64,000 nt of DNA from Protonemura montana (taxonomy: Eukaryota > Arthropoda > Insecta > Plecoptera > Nemouridae): the NCBI GenBank assembly GCA_947568835.1, contig OX387602.1, forward strand, positions 17,783,021-17,847,020, read 5' to 3'. The position numbers and the translations under genes were made by a program. Shown piece after piece: positions 11,901 through 26,700 of this stretch; position 1 is the first letter of the stretch, and each line of letters begins with the position of its first letter. The notes beneath the pieces were generated by a model, which had not been told where the DNA came from, did no database searches, and saw only the letters and a program-made list of their open reading frames with translations.

Positions 11901-14900
11901 GTTTACTTTAATTCCCATCAAATATCTGCATCTCGTTCGTGTCTACGATTTATCGGATGGACGTATCGTGAGCGCAATAAATTAATAAAAGTAGCGCCAG
12001 ATTAAACAGCAATCAAGGACACTTGTTAAGCCAAACATGCCCTCGATGGTTAGTAAGTGTGAGAATTGCCGCCGGAACTGCAATTTTCGGCTGCAGTCTG
12101 GCCCTGAGCGTTGAGCGCGCGTTGAGACAGCGGAGATTTTAATGCACGGCTATCATTTGCGCCGTACCATGAGTCGCTCTGACGCAACTCAGTAAATGAC
12201 TGGGGAGCAACCTAAGGGGAGCAAACATAAGGGAGAAACAGCTGGGCAGAAAATCGCTGAGCATCAAACGTACAATTTTATCTATTTTGCTTTCAACTCG
12301 CCGATTTTTCATTTATGTATCCTTCGGAAATTGCTGGCATACTATCCGCACAGACAGCTTGCAATTTAGTTGCTCCGTCGGTCGCAGTTTCATGTTGAGA
12401 TTTATTCGCGTTTCGTCGAGTAACATTCTTGAGCAAACAAGTAGCTTTAGCGAAGAAAATCCAAGCTGGTGCCTCGCTGCCAGCACGCTAGAGACCAACA
12501 CATAGCCAGCAATTAGTCAGTCCGATATTTATCGCGTCCATGTGCCGATAGATCAGAATCGGATCGCATAATCGTCGTGATAAAGTGGTCATGCGCGGCA
12601 AGTGCGCTAGCGCTCGGCTATCGCACGACTTTTGAACCAGCCATCGCCACCTTCGGATCGGCTCTTCGTCGTCTTAATAAGAAAAATGCAATTAATATTT
12701 TTATGGATCATGATAAAACACGATGCCGACTAAGAAACCATGAGAACTAATTTTTCAATTTTTACTTTCAATTCGTTGGAAATGTATAAACCTTCGGGTG
12801 AGAAGTGTAATTGGGAAACACCTTGGTGTAGTTGTTGAGCGTAAAGTAATTGTTGGTCAATCGTTTGCGATAGGATATAGCTCGATAGACGCATCCTTGT
12901 ACCGGACTTGGGGAAAACTTGACGAGGTTGCGTCACCACAGAACTCGTGATTTCAGTAGGGGGTTTCGCGGTAAAACACATACATTTTATAACAGAAAAA
13001 TCAGATCCGGGGTCGAGAGTGTATATGCTTAACTGATAGGTATTTTTTGCTTAGGGATTTGTTCCACTTTATATTTTTATGGCGTCGTTCGGATAACAGA
13101 ACATGGAAAGGGACTTTTTACTAATTATCTGGGCAGTAAAATGAAATAAGAATAGATGAAATAAGAGTAGAAAATTACGCGGTAACTGTTGTAATTGGCA
13201 CCTGGCGCCTCCACCAAAAAGGACCATCGTTCGGAACGCGCAATGAACCTTTCGATGTGTGCAATGCAATTATGTTTCTTAATTTAGGATAAGTTGATCT
13301 TTTGCTGCTATTCTAACGGTGATGTACGCAAGTTGCACCTTAAATAAGGAAGTTTTGTTTTACTATACGACCTATAAACACATAGATTAGGGTAATAACA
13401 TGTGATTTATTAAAATGGGTAATATGCTCGGTTAAAGGATGTATTTTAAAGGTGGCAATCAGATTATCTCCTCTACCATAGCCTTCAATTCACACTTAAA
13501 TCGCTGTTATTATAATATTATGTTTCTTATATGTTACGTCTGGAGCACGACGCCGAATAATTTAACCAATCTCGCAATTATTCCCAAGTTTCCGAGTGGT
13601 TTTCAACTGATTTATGAGGTTATAGACAACCCGTTGGTCCAGCCGACAGCATCAAAAGCTTGTGCATTACGTAGATATCCTCCATGAAGAATACCTTCCC
13701 TATTATTCGAATTCCTTTCTATAGTGTGCAGAGCGAAACAGCATTACTTACCAAAGACGACACCAAATTGATCACCGGCCTGGTTTCCAAGGGTAAACCT
13801 TGTTTATTCGGAATTCAGAAGCATCCATCAGACCAACACATAGCATTGGCAGTCAATAAACTTAATTATTAGAAGGTTCGTGTAATTTAACGCTCCTTTG
13901 CGACTGAAACAGCGACCTCAATACCGCCAGGCCATTCAGATTGCTGAGATGAGGCGTACCTCTGCCCATCCCAGTCAAGTCAGGACTCATGAGGTACCGA
14001 ACTCTGACCCAGGGGTTAGGGATGCTCCAACCAATATAAGCGAAATTATGGTAGGAGACGGACGAAGCGAAAATGGACGCGGCAAATGCGACGACGCCTG
14101 GAGAAATGGTTTATTGATTGGACCGCCTATCCTCGTGACTGACTCTCATCCGATGACCTTGGTTAAGTGCACCTCCGTCGCTTTCACTTTCCTCGCAAAT
14201 TGCAGAGAAAGATACGTGATGAGGGCCAAGATATATAGTTACCTATCTATCATCTAGCTTTTGATGATATAATACAGTAATCATCTTGGGACATTTTGTA
14301 AGCGGTCTTTCAATAAGTAAAACTTGCTTAATATAATAATACCGTTGGTATGAAAAAATAGAACAGAAATAGTAAAAGACAAAAACGTTTAATGTAATGC
14401 TCGAGTCTGAATTTTGTCTTTGGAAACTAAAATATATCGTTAGGGAAATTTTTCATTATTATAAATTTAATCAAAGATGATTTGTTCGTCGAGGAGAACC
14501 TTCTATTTCAAAACATACGACCCCTTCTTTGAGGAGAAAAAAGGGGACTACAAATTTTGGTTATTTTGAAGTGTACCATCCCAACTACTTACGATAAAAT
14601 GTGGCTTAGACAACACTTATTTCAAGTTTTCTGTCTTCCTGGTATTCGTTTAAATCCTTATAGGATGGCATATATTTCGCAGACGAGCAGGGCCAAATGG
14701 TACAAAACAAACGTCGAGGTACACGAATTTCTGTCCGCCGTGAGAAATGATTGTCAGGAAAAACGCTCCTACGAATCTGGTAATCACCATTTTACAGCCG
14801 TTTATAAACGCGTTAATGACCATCTGATTGAACGTTCATGACAAGCTAATTTCATTTATAAAAAATCCTTCGGTGGATTCCATACGCAGACCTCTGAAGC

Positions 14901-17900
14901 TTTCTATTGTAAATAAAAAACCCATAAGACCACAAGAAATTTTCACGAAAATTCCACGATTTTATATGAGAAAAATAAATCAAAGCGCGCACTCAGACAT
15001 ACAGTGGACGCGGCCCGTTGCAGCCCTCGGTCCGGTTTTATGCAGGTCAGCTCAGCCAAATCTCAAGGACTTAACACAAGCATATTTTCACCGCGAGTGT
15101 AACGCATAGATCGGATTCAGGACGAGCTGTACTAGCCATGTTATCCTTGGCATGTCAAAGAAGAAGATACCACATATGAATGGAACACACTGTTTTGGAT
15201 ATGGAATTGTTATTTATAGTTGCTTCTGGGCAGTATATTTTGGGTGGGATAAAGTCGAATGTGGGTAACCACTTAACAGCTGTGAGTGAGGCGAACGGTG
15301 GTGGTGGGTGACGGGTTTATTTTCAGTTTCTTTTCCGCATATGTCACCAGATTTCTATGCTTTATTTTCGCTCAATCAAGTACATCTTAGAATTTGACCA
15401 TCAATCTTTGGTACTAAAATACTCTTTTTATGATTTTCCAAGAAAAGCCTTGGATATTTTTTAAAGAAAATGTATAAGGTTGGTTGTTTTACAATTTACA
15501 TATGTTTTGTATTCGCCAAAAATGCTTGTAAATGGAATATTACCATGGTAATTAGCAAATAAATCGAATAGGCCTAGCAGCTGATTTGCGGCGCGCACTT
15601 CAAGCAATGTTAGACCAAACACTGCCGAATGAATCAGCAAGAACGCACCCAGCCCCAGAAGTCTAATTACTGTTTCAATACCACCGCATTTCAATCATGC
15701 TTCTTTCGCCCGCTTCCTATTATGCGCGATCGTACTTCAGAGGTCACCATAGATAATAGTTAATAAGTTTATAGTAATTACATGTGATGTTGATTGTAAT
15801 CAATATTGATAACAACCAATCAACGTTCTTAAAAAGTAATTAACAATGTTTCGTTACTTAAGACAGTTGCAAGATGGGATGGGCTTGTGACATGCGAAAG
15901 AGAATGTTAAAAAACGTCTGGAGAATTTTTAAATGATTTGATTGGCGAGTGAAGCTTCTTCGATTCGATGTCAGCTTATGGTATTCATGTTGCAAGAAGT
16001 CGCCTGTGCTCAAATGAGCGTCAGGAAACCTGTAGACCAAATCACTCGCAGCAGATCACACGCTAATCTCCGATGTGGTACAACTCATTTGGAAATGGCT
16101 CCATAGCATGAGCATGATCAGAACAAATTAACTTGTGCAATGTATACGTGTTAAGGGTAGGGCATGATCACTTTATGATGGTAATATAAAGGAATACATT
16201 TTAATGGTTTCTGTTGTATCTCATTAAATTATTTGAAAGTTGATGTCTTCGTCGGGTCGGGCCTCGGGATCATACAAGGAAAAATATTGCAAGATCAATT
16301 TTAAAATAACTATATATACACGCAATTCAACGACGGAATATTTTGTGGAGTTACGGTGTCAGCTTGCCGTTAATCATGCAAACTTCTGTCAAAACTTTTA
16401 TGCGAGCATAACTTTACCACCTTGTGCGCTCTTAAAAATCCGTCCAAAAACAACCATAATAAGTAGCTCCTCGAAGCACCTGATAATCATCTCATTCCTT
16501 GCACCCAAGAAGACCGCTTTCCGTTCCTTCGCGTACGACAAGGTGCAAGTAACATGGCTTCTTCGACCCAGCAGCATGCCAATTGCCGGCGAAACAATCA
16601 ATTTACCTTCGAGCAAGGTGTCAGTGGTCAAGCCAGGTACTTGTCGGGTGTCACTGCACCGGGATACGATCTCAGTGTGTTCGGTTACATCGCGGTAAGT
16701 ACGACGAACATACGGATGAATTAATCTTCACCATCTTCAATGATTTCTTTATCAACGTACTCACTTCATCGCTCGTTGCACTCATAGCTCTCACACACTC
16801 TAAAGCATTCGTAAATAAATCGCCCAAACACAAGTTTCCCTGTTTTCCAAGTTTGTTTTTTCCTTTGGTTTAATTGTAAATTACATTGGAACAACATTTT
16901 ACTCGGTTTAATGGTCAAGGAAACAATAATTCGCTGTGCCTTATGGTGACAACTGACAAGGCAGTGCGTTAAATAAGAAGTGACAACGGTTGTTACCTGA
17001 TGTTAGAACATTTACTTATGGAACTCTTATGTCCGTGCATGTTCTAGTGCATTCAAGTCACCAACGTTGCGATAGCATTGGCGCACATGTTCAACTTGGC
17101 ACATCTCATGTTTATGAGATTTCTGTCGTACTTGAGACATGCCGTTTTAATTAAAACTCTATTTGCATAAAACATTATATCGCTGCAGAACGTAGTCTGA
17201 TGAGTAATTGTTGGTTTTACATCGAAGTGGTTTGCGGAGGTGGTAAAATACCTTCAGCGGCAGCACAGAAGAAATTGTGTCAACTATAAAGCAATGTTAT
17301 TAATTGCTCAATTTTACTTACTATTTCTTGCCAAGTCATACATTTTCTTTCTACTTGTTATGGTGTTATTATAAAAATATTCGTTTATTGGTAAAAAGCA
17401 ATATTTTACAATAGGAAATCTTGTCTCGTATGTTTATATTCTACTCCTGGAAAAGATACATTTATCGTTGGTGTTGACTCATCATAGGAGGTCCATTTAT
17501 GACATGCTGGTGGTCAGCTTCAGCATTCGTCAATAGCTAAATTAATCAAGTTATATCTGTGAATAGTCCATTGACCCAATGATAAATGCACCTATTTAAT
17601 AGTCCAGTTTTAAATGGCTAAAATGAAGAGGTCAATCGGGGCAACTCAATACCGTGTTCTATCTTCGATCAAATACAGAAGTCGTAAGGGTGTACCCGCG
17701 GAATGACTCAGTATTTACCATTATAAGATTATCTTTTGAGCACTGTTATCCTTAACATTGCTATTAGAAATGTAAACATGCACATTTAACATGAAGCCGT
17801 AAATTTCGATTTGTTATTGAAGATAGCTCCACCAGGGATATCGTATTTGTATATGAAAAGCTCAGCAGCGTATGTGAATATGAGATATTGTACGTTTGCG

Positions 17901-20626
17901 GCTGGTCATCTTTAGGTGGGCGTGACCTCCGATGACGTAACTAGAATACCTGTTCTCAGTGACCCAAAGCAATGAGAGGAACAAAGATGAAATGCTTCTG
18001 CCCAACTACTGCTCTCTTGGCTGGCCGCAGCACGAGCAGCCGCTGACTGTGGATCTTAATGGTATCGTGAAGAACAATGTGTTGAGATGTGGTACCATGC
18101 GTATTTGGTGTGGCAAGAGAGGCTGTCCTCTTATTCCTGTCTAACCTTACAGACACACTCACCTGAGGAATGACAGCGGACTCCGAATTTACGGCTCATA
18201 AAAAAATCTGAGTAGGTGGGTCCATGGCAAATTGCAAACAATCCAATATTGTTTTCGGAGCCTACCTTATTATTTGCAATTAAACATACAATCCCGAGAT
18301 TTATCTTTTAATTTTTGCGCAAGACACACAAAAAGAAGTGACATCAGTTATATAAGAATGCCTATATGTGCCTACCAGCTGGGTTTATCTTCAAGTCTAT
18401 CAGCTCAGTGGATACGGGGAGACAATTCGAAGAGGTGTTGCATTTCAACTTCTCTGAACAAACTGGTCCCACGTTGTAAATTTTTATGTACTTTGCTTTC
18501 CTATCAACTCGTTTTAATTTCAAAACAGCGTTGTGTAAGAATTTGCAACCAAAAAAAAAATAGAACGTCTTTAATCACTTTACGAGCCTGTAAAACATTT
18601 TTATTCGCGATTTTAAAGCAAACAAAATAATTAAGACCTGACCATCAACATTTAATGAGGATTTAATTTGAAGTGTGCCGTAAACCAGCCAAGCAGCACA
18701 TCGTGTGGTCAGCTCGTGAGAGCTTCTTTTGCCCATTCAAAATTGCACACAACTCTGCAAATTTCCCTGCGATCATTCACGCAATGCCGAAACGGGAATC
18801 TGCACGCATGAGGGCCGAACGTTTCGAGGTTGGAAAAGTCTTCAGAACCAGGAAACTATTCGCACCATATTTATGTAGGTAGGTAGTAAAAGTGACACCT
18901 GTGGAGGGTAATGATCATAAAATTATGTTAGCCCGTAGGTCCATCACGATAATAAAGGGAAATTTTGAGGAAATTTCATCTGACATAAGCAAGAACGAGT
19001 GATCGCTATGCTTCGGGCAGCAGATTATCACTGGCTTTATTGGCATGCTAAAACCTCGCTGTTGGTAATTATTTTTGAAAGATTAATGACCATTGCCAGT
19101 TTGATTAATAATACATATCACGTATGGTTATTAATATTTGCCAATGCATTACCTATCATTGAAGTCCGACATGTAAGTTACACTTTTTTATAGATGTGCT
19201 ACAGTTCTGATCGCCACGTAAGAAATCCTAGATTCATTGTTATTTTTTCAACATGCCGCCAGATTTCGACACCCTCTCTCCTTTTCTTACCTTCCCTTCT
19301 CTTTTCCCCTCCTCACAGAAAGACACACCAAACTTGTCTTCATTTATTATTAATATGATATACTACAAAAAAATACTACACACTTTTCGCTCTTTTGCAA
19401 ACAAGAAATTCGATGAACGATACCGATTGGAGATTCAACTTTCATCTGGGTTCGTTTGGACTTCTGCAATTGGTCGATTTGCAGAGACTGCAAAGTGTTT
19501 CTCCTAATCTCTAATCGGCACGACTAATAACCGCACACATCGCTACCGGATTACTCTGACCAATCAAGATGAACTCGGTTATCATTTAATCAGGTGACCT
19601 CTGACTCCGACAGTACTTGAAAAGGTCTGCACGTGCCTCTTGGTTTAGGAAGGATAGGAGAGAAAACCGGATCGCTGGATCGACGGACGGATGACTTAGC
19701 TCAAGAGATGAAGGTGCCATTCTAAATACAGTTTGATCGATGATCAGCGAGCATGCTCGCTGAGTATCCTCACACTTTAAGGGAACTCATCCATAATGGC
19801 TAAACCTACTCGTAACTCTCAGTGAATTTTTTTCTGCAAGCCTACACTCTCCGAAACTAAGTCATATTTTTAGAGCAACGGTTCACACACGAAGAAATCA
19901 CACATGTTTCTACAATGATATAAATTGTTTTCTCTATTGCCGATACTCGATACTAAACTTGCTACAGGGGTGCTAACCAAAATCACCAACGCTCTGTTCA
20001 GTCAGCATTGTAATCATTCGATATCTTTACAATCTAGCACGACACTTTTCACGCGACTTGCTCCTTGCAGGAGTTGGTACCACGGAGCAGACATACCATA
20101 TGATTAGCCAACACCAGTAGTCCTGCTACTTGATGGATTTGGTTTATGTATTTACATACAATGGTGTTTGGGAAACAACGTAGGCGTAGCCTTTTCCCAA
20201 TTGATCGCATCTGAAGCGCCATCTGCGGGTGGAAAGAGTTGATGGTAATTACGCAAGCAGTGGTTGCTCGGGACTGCTTTTCTATTACAATGATGGGTGT
20301 TGGAATTGCCCGAGCACGTAGTTAATTATGCTTCTCAAATTATGATGTGCATATAATTATATACGTTCAAACTGGATTGTAGCCCGAGTCAAATCTTTCG
20401 AGTAAATCTCGCGTGCTTTTTTTATTTTATTCGATAATTAGTATTCTTTGAGTAGTAACTGTTGAATGGCGATATTAAATCTATCAACTTAGCTTGTAAT
20501 GTGAATGAAAACTGTTTTATTACGAGCATAATTATAACTGTACCTACCACATCCATGCGTTTTTATGAAGTGTTCAATTAAATTGCACATGCTCAAAGGA
20601 AACCCTTTTCCTTTCGACGATATATT
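8949..20626. other. long intergenic region, no supported gene
   Basis: About 11.7 kb of mostly AT-rich sequence. Open frames of up to about 150 codons occur (for example 13898-14257, 14557-14841, 16240-16698), but none shows a recognisable domain, a good start or neighbouring splice sites that extend it. A GC-richer patch lies near 10190-10480. No RNA gene was recognised. Confidence 0.5.
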
Positions 20627-20768
20627 ATACCGCGGTGCTAGCTCTAAAATGACACACGGTACGGTCCAGTTTACCATGATGCTTGCTCTAAGAATGACAC
20701 ACGGTACGGTATATTTTACCCCGGTGCTTGCTTTGTATAGCTTCTAAGAATGACACGCGGTACGGTCT
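20627..20768. repeat. three-copy tandem repeat, unit about 45-56 bp
   Basis: The core AATGACACACGGTACGGT starts at 20648 and 20693, and appears at 20749 with one change (ACGCGG). Each copy is preceded by a related GGTGCTAGCTCTA or GATGCTTGCTCTA segment. The copies are 45 and 56 bases apart, the last spacer carrying about 11 extra bases. This is a local triplication with modest divergence. Confidence 0.9.
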
Positions 20769-23700
20769 TTAATATGCAATTTCGATTATCGAGATCTACG
20801 ATTGGTATGCGCGGCAATAAAGTTGTCCTAACCCAATTATTTCGATCACGACAAGGTTGGTGTCTCAGGTCCGCACAGCAGTCGCAACGCTGAACGATTC
20901 GCCACGTCCACGTCGTCCGAGCTCTAGCTACTTGTATCCATAAGGCAAAGTCGTCCCTGTCCGCCATTATTTCAAGAAGTCTGCACGAAGACAAATTGGT
21001 GTCATCCCACAAAGAAATCTGATGCATCATGCGTTTCGAGTGGGCTTATTATGGATATGTGACGTTTATTTATTTTATATGGTCACTGTCGCTGGTTGTC
21101 GCTTTTAATTGAAACGTATAGGTAGCAACACTGGAGGAAAATTGACGATGATCGATGCAAAATCAGACGTACTACAACTTACTTCCCCCCATGTCATACT
21201 TGATACTCATCATACAACGCCAATCATCCTAATCGGACATCTGCACTTTGTTGGGTAACCATTTTGGGGTTCCACTTGAAATTCATTCAAACCGGTCTGC
21301 AACTCAAATAATCTAATTATCTTTCAACTCCTCTGAACTCAAAGCCAAACTGATTAATAAATCATACGACCGTAATTAAGGGCAGGTTGATTGCATCAGT
21401 CCCAATTAATGCGCGATGCATTTTGCCTTGCTGCTGGGATTATGATTGAGGTATCGATAGACAATCGGCTTGCTCAAGTTCGAATGTCTTGAGCCGAGCA
21501 TCCTATCGATATTGGCAGTTCGCTCCCAGCGTTGCAGTTAACAACTCAGAGCGTTTTAATTAAAACTCACTTTTTTCCACGTATATAAATCAGTTCGAGC
21601 ATACAGGTGTGTGAGGTGTGCCTTAAATTGTCAATATTTATTCTAGCATGTGGTTAAGTAAACTGCAATCTCATGCAATTGCCTCTTTTGCCACCGGTTT
21701 GGCTTGGCCCAAATGCTCATTCTTATTTAATATTATTACCAATTAAATTATTACGGCTTTTAGGTTTAATGTATAATTGTACTTCTGAAGCCGTAATTTG
21801 CTATGGTGAAGCGCGTACGGCAATTCGATTAAGTCCAGGGGTTGTCGATACTTCGATTTGCACTTTCATTAATAATACTGTTGAAGCTGTTCATTTTCCA
21901 TCAAGCTCTACACTCTAAATATTTTTTTCTTTGCAAATTGTCAGGCTCACATAAAAAAACGAGCTATTTTTAACTTATCAAAGAGTAATTACTAAAGCAA
22001 TTAAATTCACAGGAATCTGAACAATTCACTGCTTTCGTTTGCAATTAATAGATCTGGCATATTTCCCGCCGCTTGCAATGTTTATGCTCTCGATCAGCTC
22101 GCGTGTGAATCCAACGTGCTTTTGGCGCATTAAGTCAGCGGCACATTTTCTTCACTGGAAATAAAACGACCTTGAATTTATCGTAGAGAAAACGGATTTT
22201 CCTTTCCAGTTTTTCCAAACAACTTCTTTCTCTGTTCACAGTCTAAACTGGTAACTTCTAATACCACTGTCCTCGCTTAGTTACTCAGAAACTGTTGGCC
22301 AAGTCCCAGAACTGCACACTTTTATTTACAGAGATATTTGCTTACACTAATGATTTGTAAAAGAGCTGGCCGCAGGCTCCCTGAAGAAGCTCTCATAATT
22401 AGCAATCTCCTTTCACCATTTTTACCGTCGGCGCTCATTACCGGCTATGAAGTTTACAACAATCAATTAGACGACGTAATTGATTTTTTACAAACTTATT
22501 TCCGGGCGCCGCGAAAACTCCAACGCACAAAATGTAGAAAGAAACATGTTAAAGATTTCTGTCGTCCCTTTGCCCTCCGTTCGTATTCAAACGATTTTGT
22601 GTGGGGAGGACAATTCCCTGGCATGATTATCTACACCAACGTGTGCAACTGCATTTGCACTTATCAAATGCACTTTGTTATAATAATGGCCTAATTAATT
22701 AGACATGCATTACAAGACAATGCAAGTCAATCGTCTGAAAACTATTCATACACTACGAAGGTGTTAAAAGGTGTTCTCAAGCATAAAATAGCAGGTGTAT
22801 ATCCTAGGAAAAGAGTTGTTAAATATCTCCACCTATGAATTCTGCTCAGTGAATTTAAACACAGACATGTCTACAAAAAGAGCAATGAAGATCGATTCGG
22901 CTTGAATGTGCAACTTCTCGCACCCAAAGTACCTACTCTTACCCATTTGAATGATTTTCTCTCCTCGTAAAATCTGGGTGCCATTCCATCTAATGCAGTC
23001 CATCACAATGTCACAGAATCGGCTCCACCCAGCATCGTCGGCTTCCCCGGCACGGTTACAAACATGGGACAGATTTATCAAAGTCCTACCGTCTTACTAA
23101 CACAATCACTTATACATTTAATCATGGCGTGACCAAGAATAATACGAGAAACCCTAAGAAAACGAGTTATGATTTTTCCTCCACTTTACACCGATGGTCC
23201 CCTGACAATTAGTCCTCGTCACATTTACACGCGATTACAATCGGAATACCTCGGGCGAGATTTATGCGTTTGCGTAGCACGCGTGAGTATTTCAGAGTTA
23301 AATCACTAATCACGAATCCCTAATGACCTCATGATCTCACGTGAATAAGGGTCTTACTTTTAAAAAATCTAAATTGATTATTAAAACTGTTCAAGTTTTT
23401 TTTGTGCTTGTCTTCGTCAATTACTTTTTACAAGCTACCGAAGCTGCGTTAAAGCCAAGAAATGTGTTCATAGCCTATACCTGTACATAATATAGATATC
23501 CTCTCGTTTTACTGGTACAAGGAAGAGGTACATTGAAGAACATAAATTATTATTTTAATTATCATAGTCATTGGTATCAAAAATGAATCGTGGTACGGGA
23601 ACCTATGATTAATTAGCTGATATTTAATAAGGTCGCGACCTGGCTCCATCAAAAGGTGTACCCCCTTCATTATCACTATACGAACAAAATAATAACCGTG

Positions 23701-26700
23701 TATGTTTGGTGGCTGCCGCCAAATCAACTTGTCGCCTTTTTCACTACCATAATCAATGGAAGTCGGAAAGAATTAGAAATTGCCTCTGGTGGTGTTCCCA
23801 TATTGCCCAAGCCCATAATGGACCCGAGTGAAATGCACATCTAGAATTATGTTACATAATTTATGATATACGCGATGAGAGAATATAGTAATATGAAAGC
23901 GCGACTGACCTCTGGCCTCGCGGCTGGCTTGGGCTCAGGGAAAGAAATGGTTAGAAGCAAAGGACCACGACGTGAAAACTGAAACCCGCTTGGCTTGGAA
24001 CTACTTGCCGAATAAGACAAACGTGTATCTTTACTAACTTGACGTGAGGCACCATAAAATCTCGTTCCAACCATTATCTTCTGTTGGTTTTATGCTTTTT
24101 CAAGCAAGTAACACGTCTTCGAAAGTTTTGGTGATACATTGGTAAGGTAAATGCATTTCCTAGTGTTGTGTATGTGCTGATTATTTTTTTTTTTTGGTCA
24201 TTAAAAACGAAATGCGTTTGTCGTACGTGTGGATAATAGTGTAACTTTGAACTGTACAGCTCGGCGAAATAGTTGTTTGAAGCGTTGTTTGTCTTGACCT
24301 GACTTTCGAAGATTGGTCTCGTGGAGAAGGTATTTACACGCGTTATAATTATACTGCTATATCCAATTATCTCTGATGTGTGTACGAATGAGTCGCTCTA
24401 AGTGCTTCTCGCAACCGAAATTACACTTAGAAATAGTATTTATTGTGTTTGTTTTGGAATACTTTTTGCAGAGTGACTTGTATTTCAAAAAAGAGGATTG
24501 ATTTTTTTTAAAGACAGCTAATTTGAAGCGTAAGTGCGTGATCAAAAACTCCATACTCATAAGTATAGGTATGTAAATTCACCTTTACTTTTTAAAGAAG
24601 ACCGGAAAAAATGTAATACTGGTTTGATTTAAGAACCAAATAAAAATTAGTTTCAAACAGTTAGCTAGATTGCTTGAGACAACTATATTAGATTTAAATT
24701 TAAATTTATCTTGGCGTGTTCGTGGGACTTAAGGTGGGACGACAGACCGGTGAAGATTCGAGTGAATCTCGGCAAACGAGTCACGTGATTTTTCTAGAGA
24801 CGAAGATGTGAAAGTTGTCATCGTCTATTGGGGTGCTAGTTATGGCAACCGAAGATTTGCAAAGCACATTACAAAAACTTGATTAATTAAATATTGTAGG
24901 GCAGGTCATGTTCGTAAAACTGCCTACAGCTTGTCAAAGTTAACGCAATAGCATGAAGGTACACATCTAAAACGTTATCGTTGGGATTATCTGCTTTTTA
25001 CTTTTTATTGTTTAAATTTATCCGATTAAACGAGTGATAAAAAAATTGTCAGGCGACCTGACAGTTTTTGCATAGGGAAATCGGGACATAAATTTGCGGC
25101 TTTACGATACCCTTGAGATGACCAACCCTACTGCCGAAAATATCTTGCTAGTTTAATAAAACGCATTCTCAGAGTCGTTTTTGATTGCTAAACCTGACAG
25201 CCAAAATCTCCTGACGTCTATTTAGGATTATTTATCTAAACAGTAGCAATTTGACAAAGTCAATAAATTTTTGTAAATTCGAGATAAGATACCCAGTCTT
25301 AGACACAAATAGCGGCATTATTGACTCGAAAAATGCAAATACCTTTCGAGTGTAGGCAACATAATTATTGAAACACATGGGTAAGCTGAAGCGAACGTTT
25401 CATTTGCTAAGCAAGAAGAGTTACAAAGTAACGCATGATTTCGTTGCGTTGCCAACAAACTTAAGTACCAAGTCTAATTGCATTAATAAACCAACCTTTT
25501 TTTCTTCTCATACCTACACAAATCATAAAGCTTTACATAACTTTCTACATACACGAAATCAATATATTCTATATTGATAATTTTACGAGCGTCGCATTGC
25601 GAAGAAAGTTCTTATTGCGGTTGGATGACACCTGGAAAATCCGTGGAGGAGCCATAACACTTTACTTCGTTTACGAGTCTGAACCTGATGCACTATCAAG
25701 AGCTTGACATAACCAATACTTTCCAGTACCCATCGCACCTCAATATGCATTTCTCCTTGTGGAACAACACTATTTACTTCTTAAAGACGTTTCAAGTGTT
25801 AGTCGCCATGTATATGTCTGTGTAAAGCTAGTTTCTATTGAACCATTACTGATCGAATACCTCCCTTAGACGCTATCAGTCACGATATTGTTATTCCGCG
25901 GTGTTGCTCTATACCGTTTCTCACTGTTCGCGCTATCTCTTTTAATAATTTTCCGCTACGCCCCCTTCTAATTAAGACATGTATCCAATAATTAACTATG
26001 GGTTATTAGGTGTGGCTGTGTAATTATAGTAGAAGTGTACCTATTCAGAGCAGGTGCATTTTGTTATGATCATGGTAATTTTGATTGATCGAGGGAAACT
26101 ATGCGTCCTATGGATTGTGATCGTGGCTTATGGAGCAATTTTGCAGATTGTTTCCACGTATGCTAAGTCTTTCTTATGCAAATGAATGCGTTTTTGGCAC
26201 CTATCTCTTCCTCCTCAAATTTACACTGTGCAATAATGTCGTGAGTCATCGGCGGGCAATTTGGTAATGATTTCGATTGCATCTTTGCTAGCGTAACGGT
26301 TATGACGTTGATTATATAGTCTGCAAAGTATTTGTGATGTGACTATGCGTTAGTAGTTTTTCTGACGAAAAGAAATTTATCAAATTTATAGCTAGGGGTT
26401 CATTATTATAATTAAGTTAAATGTTTTCAATAAAATAAGTAATTGGGGAGCTGGGCACAAACATTTTTTTTTTCAAACATATTAGTAAACATCGACAGAG
26501 TGAAAAAAGTGCATTTTCATGCAAAGTAACGCGAAATTTGGTACTTCTCAGAATGCGAAATATTAAATTTTGTCTTGCAATTTCTCCGCAGAAATAATTA
26601 GATATGTTAATATTTTTATTTGACTACATTTGTATTTATTTCGCAATGCATAACCAAGCGAAAAGGCACAAGTTTTACAGCCAGTATTTTTCGGGTCAAC

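Noticed and set aside
15461..15694. 77-codon minus-strand frame with a hydrophobic N-terminus
   Set aside because: Resembles a signal peptide weakly, but no conserved pattern or splice sites support it.
16240..16698. 152-codon frame and an overlapping antisense 77-codon frame
   Set aside because: Neither shows coding-like composition or a known motif; mutual overlap suggests chance.
20716..21030. Minus-strand frame containing an AATGGCGGACAGG start-like motif
   Set aside because: The translation start context is gene-like, but the 80-odd residues after it match nothing I know and run into the tandem repeat.
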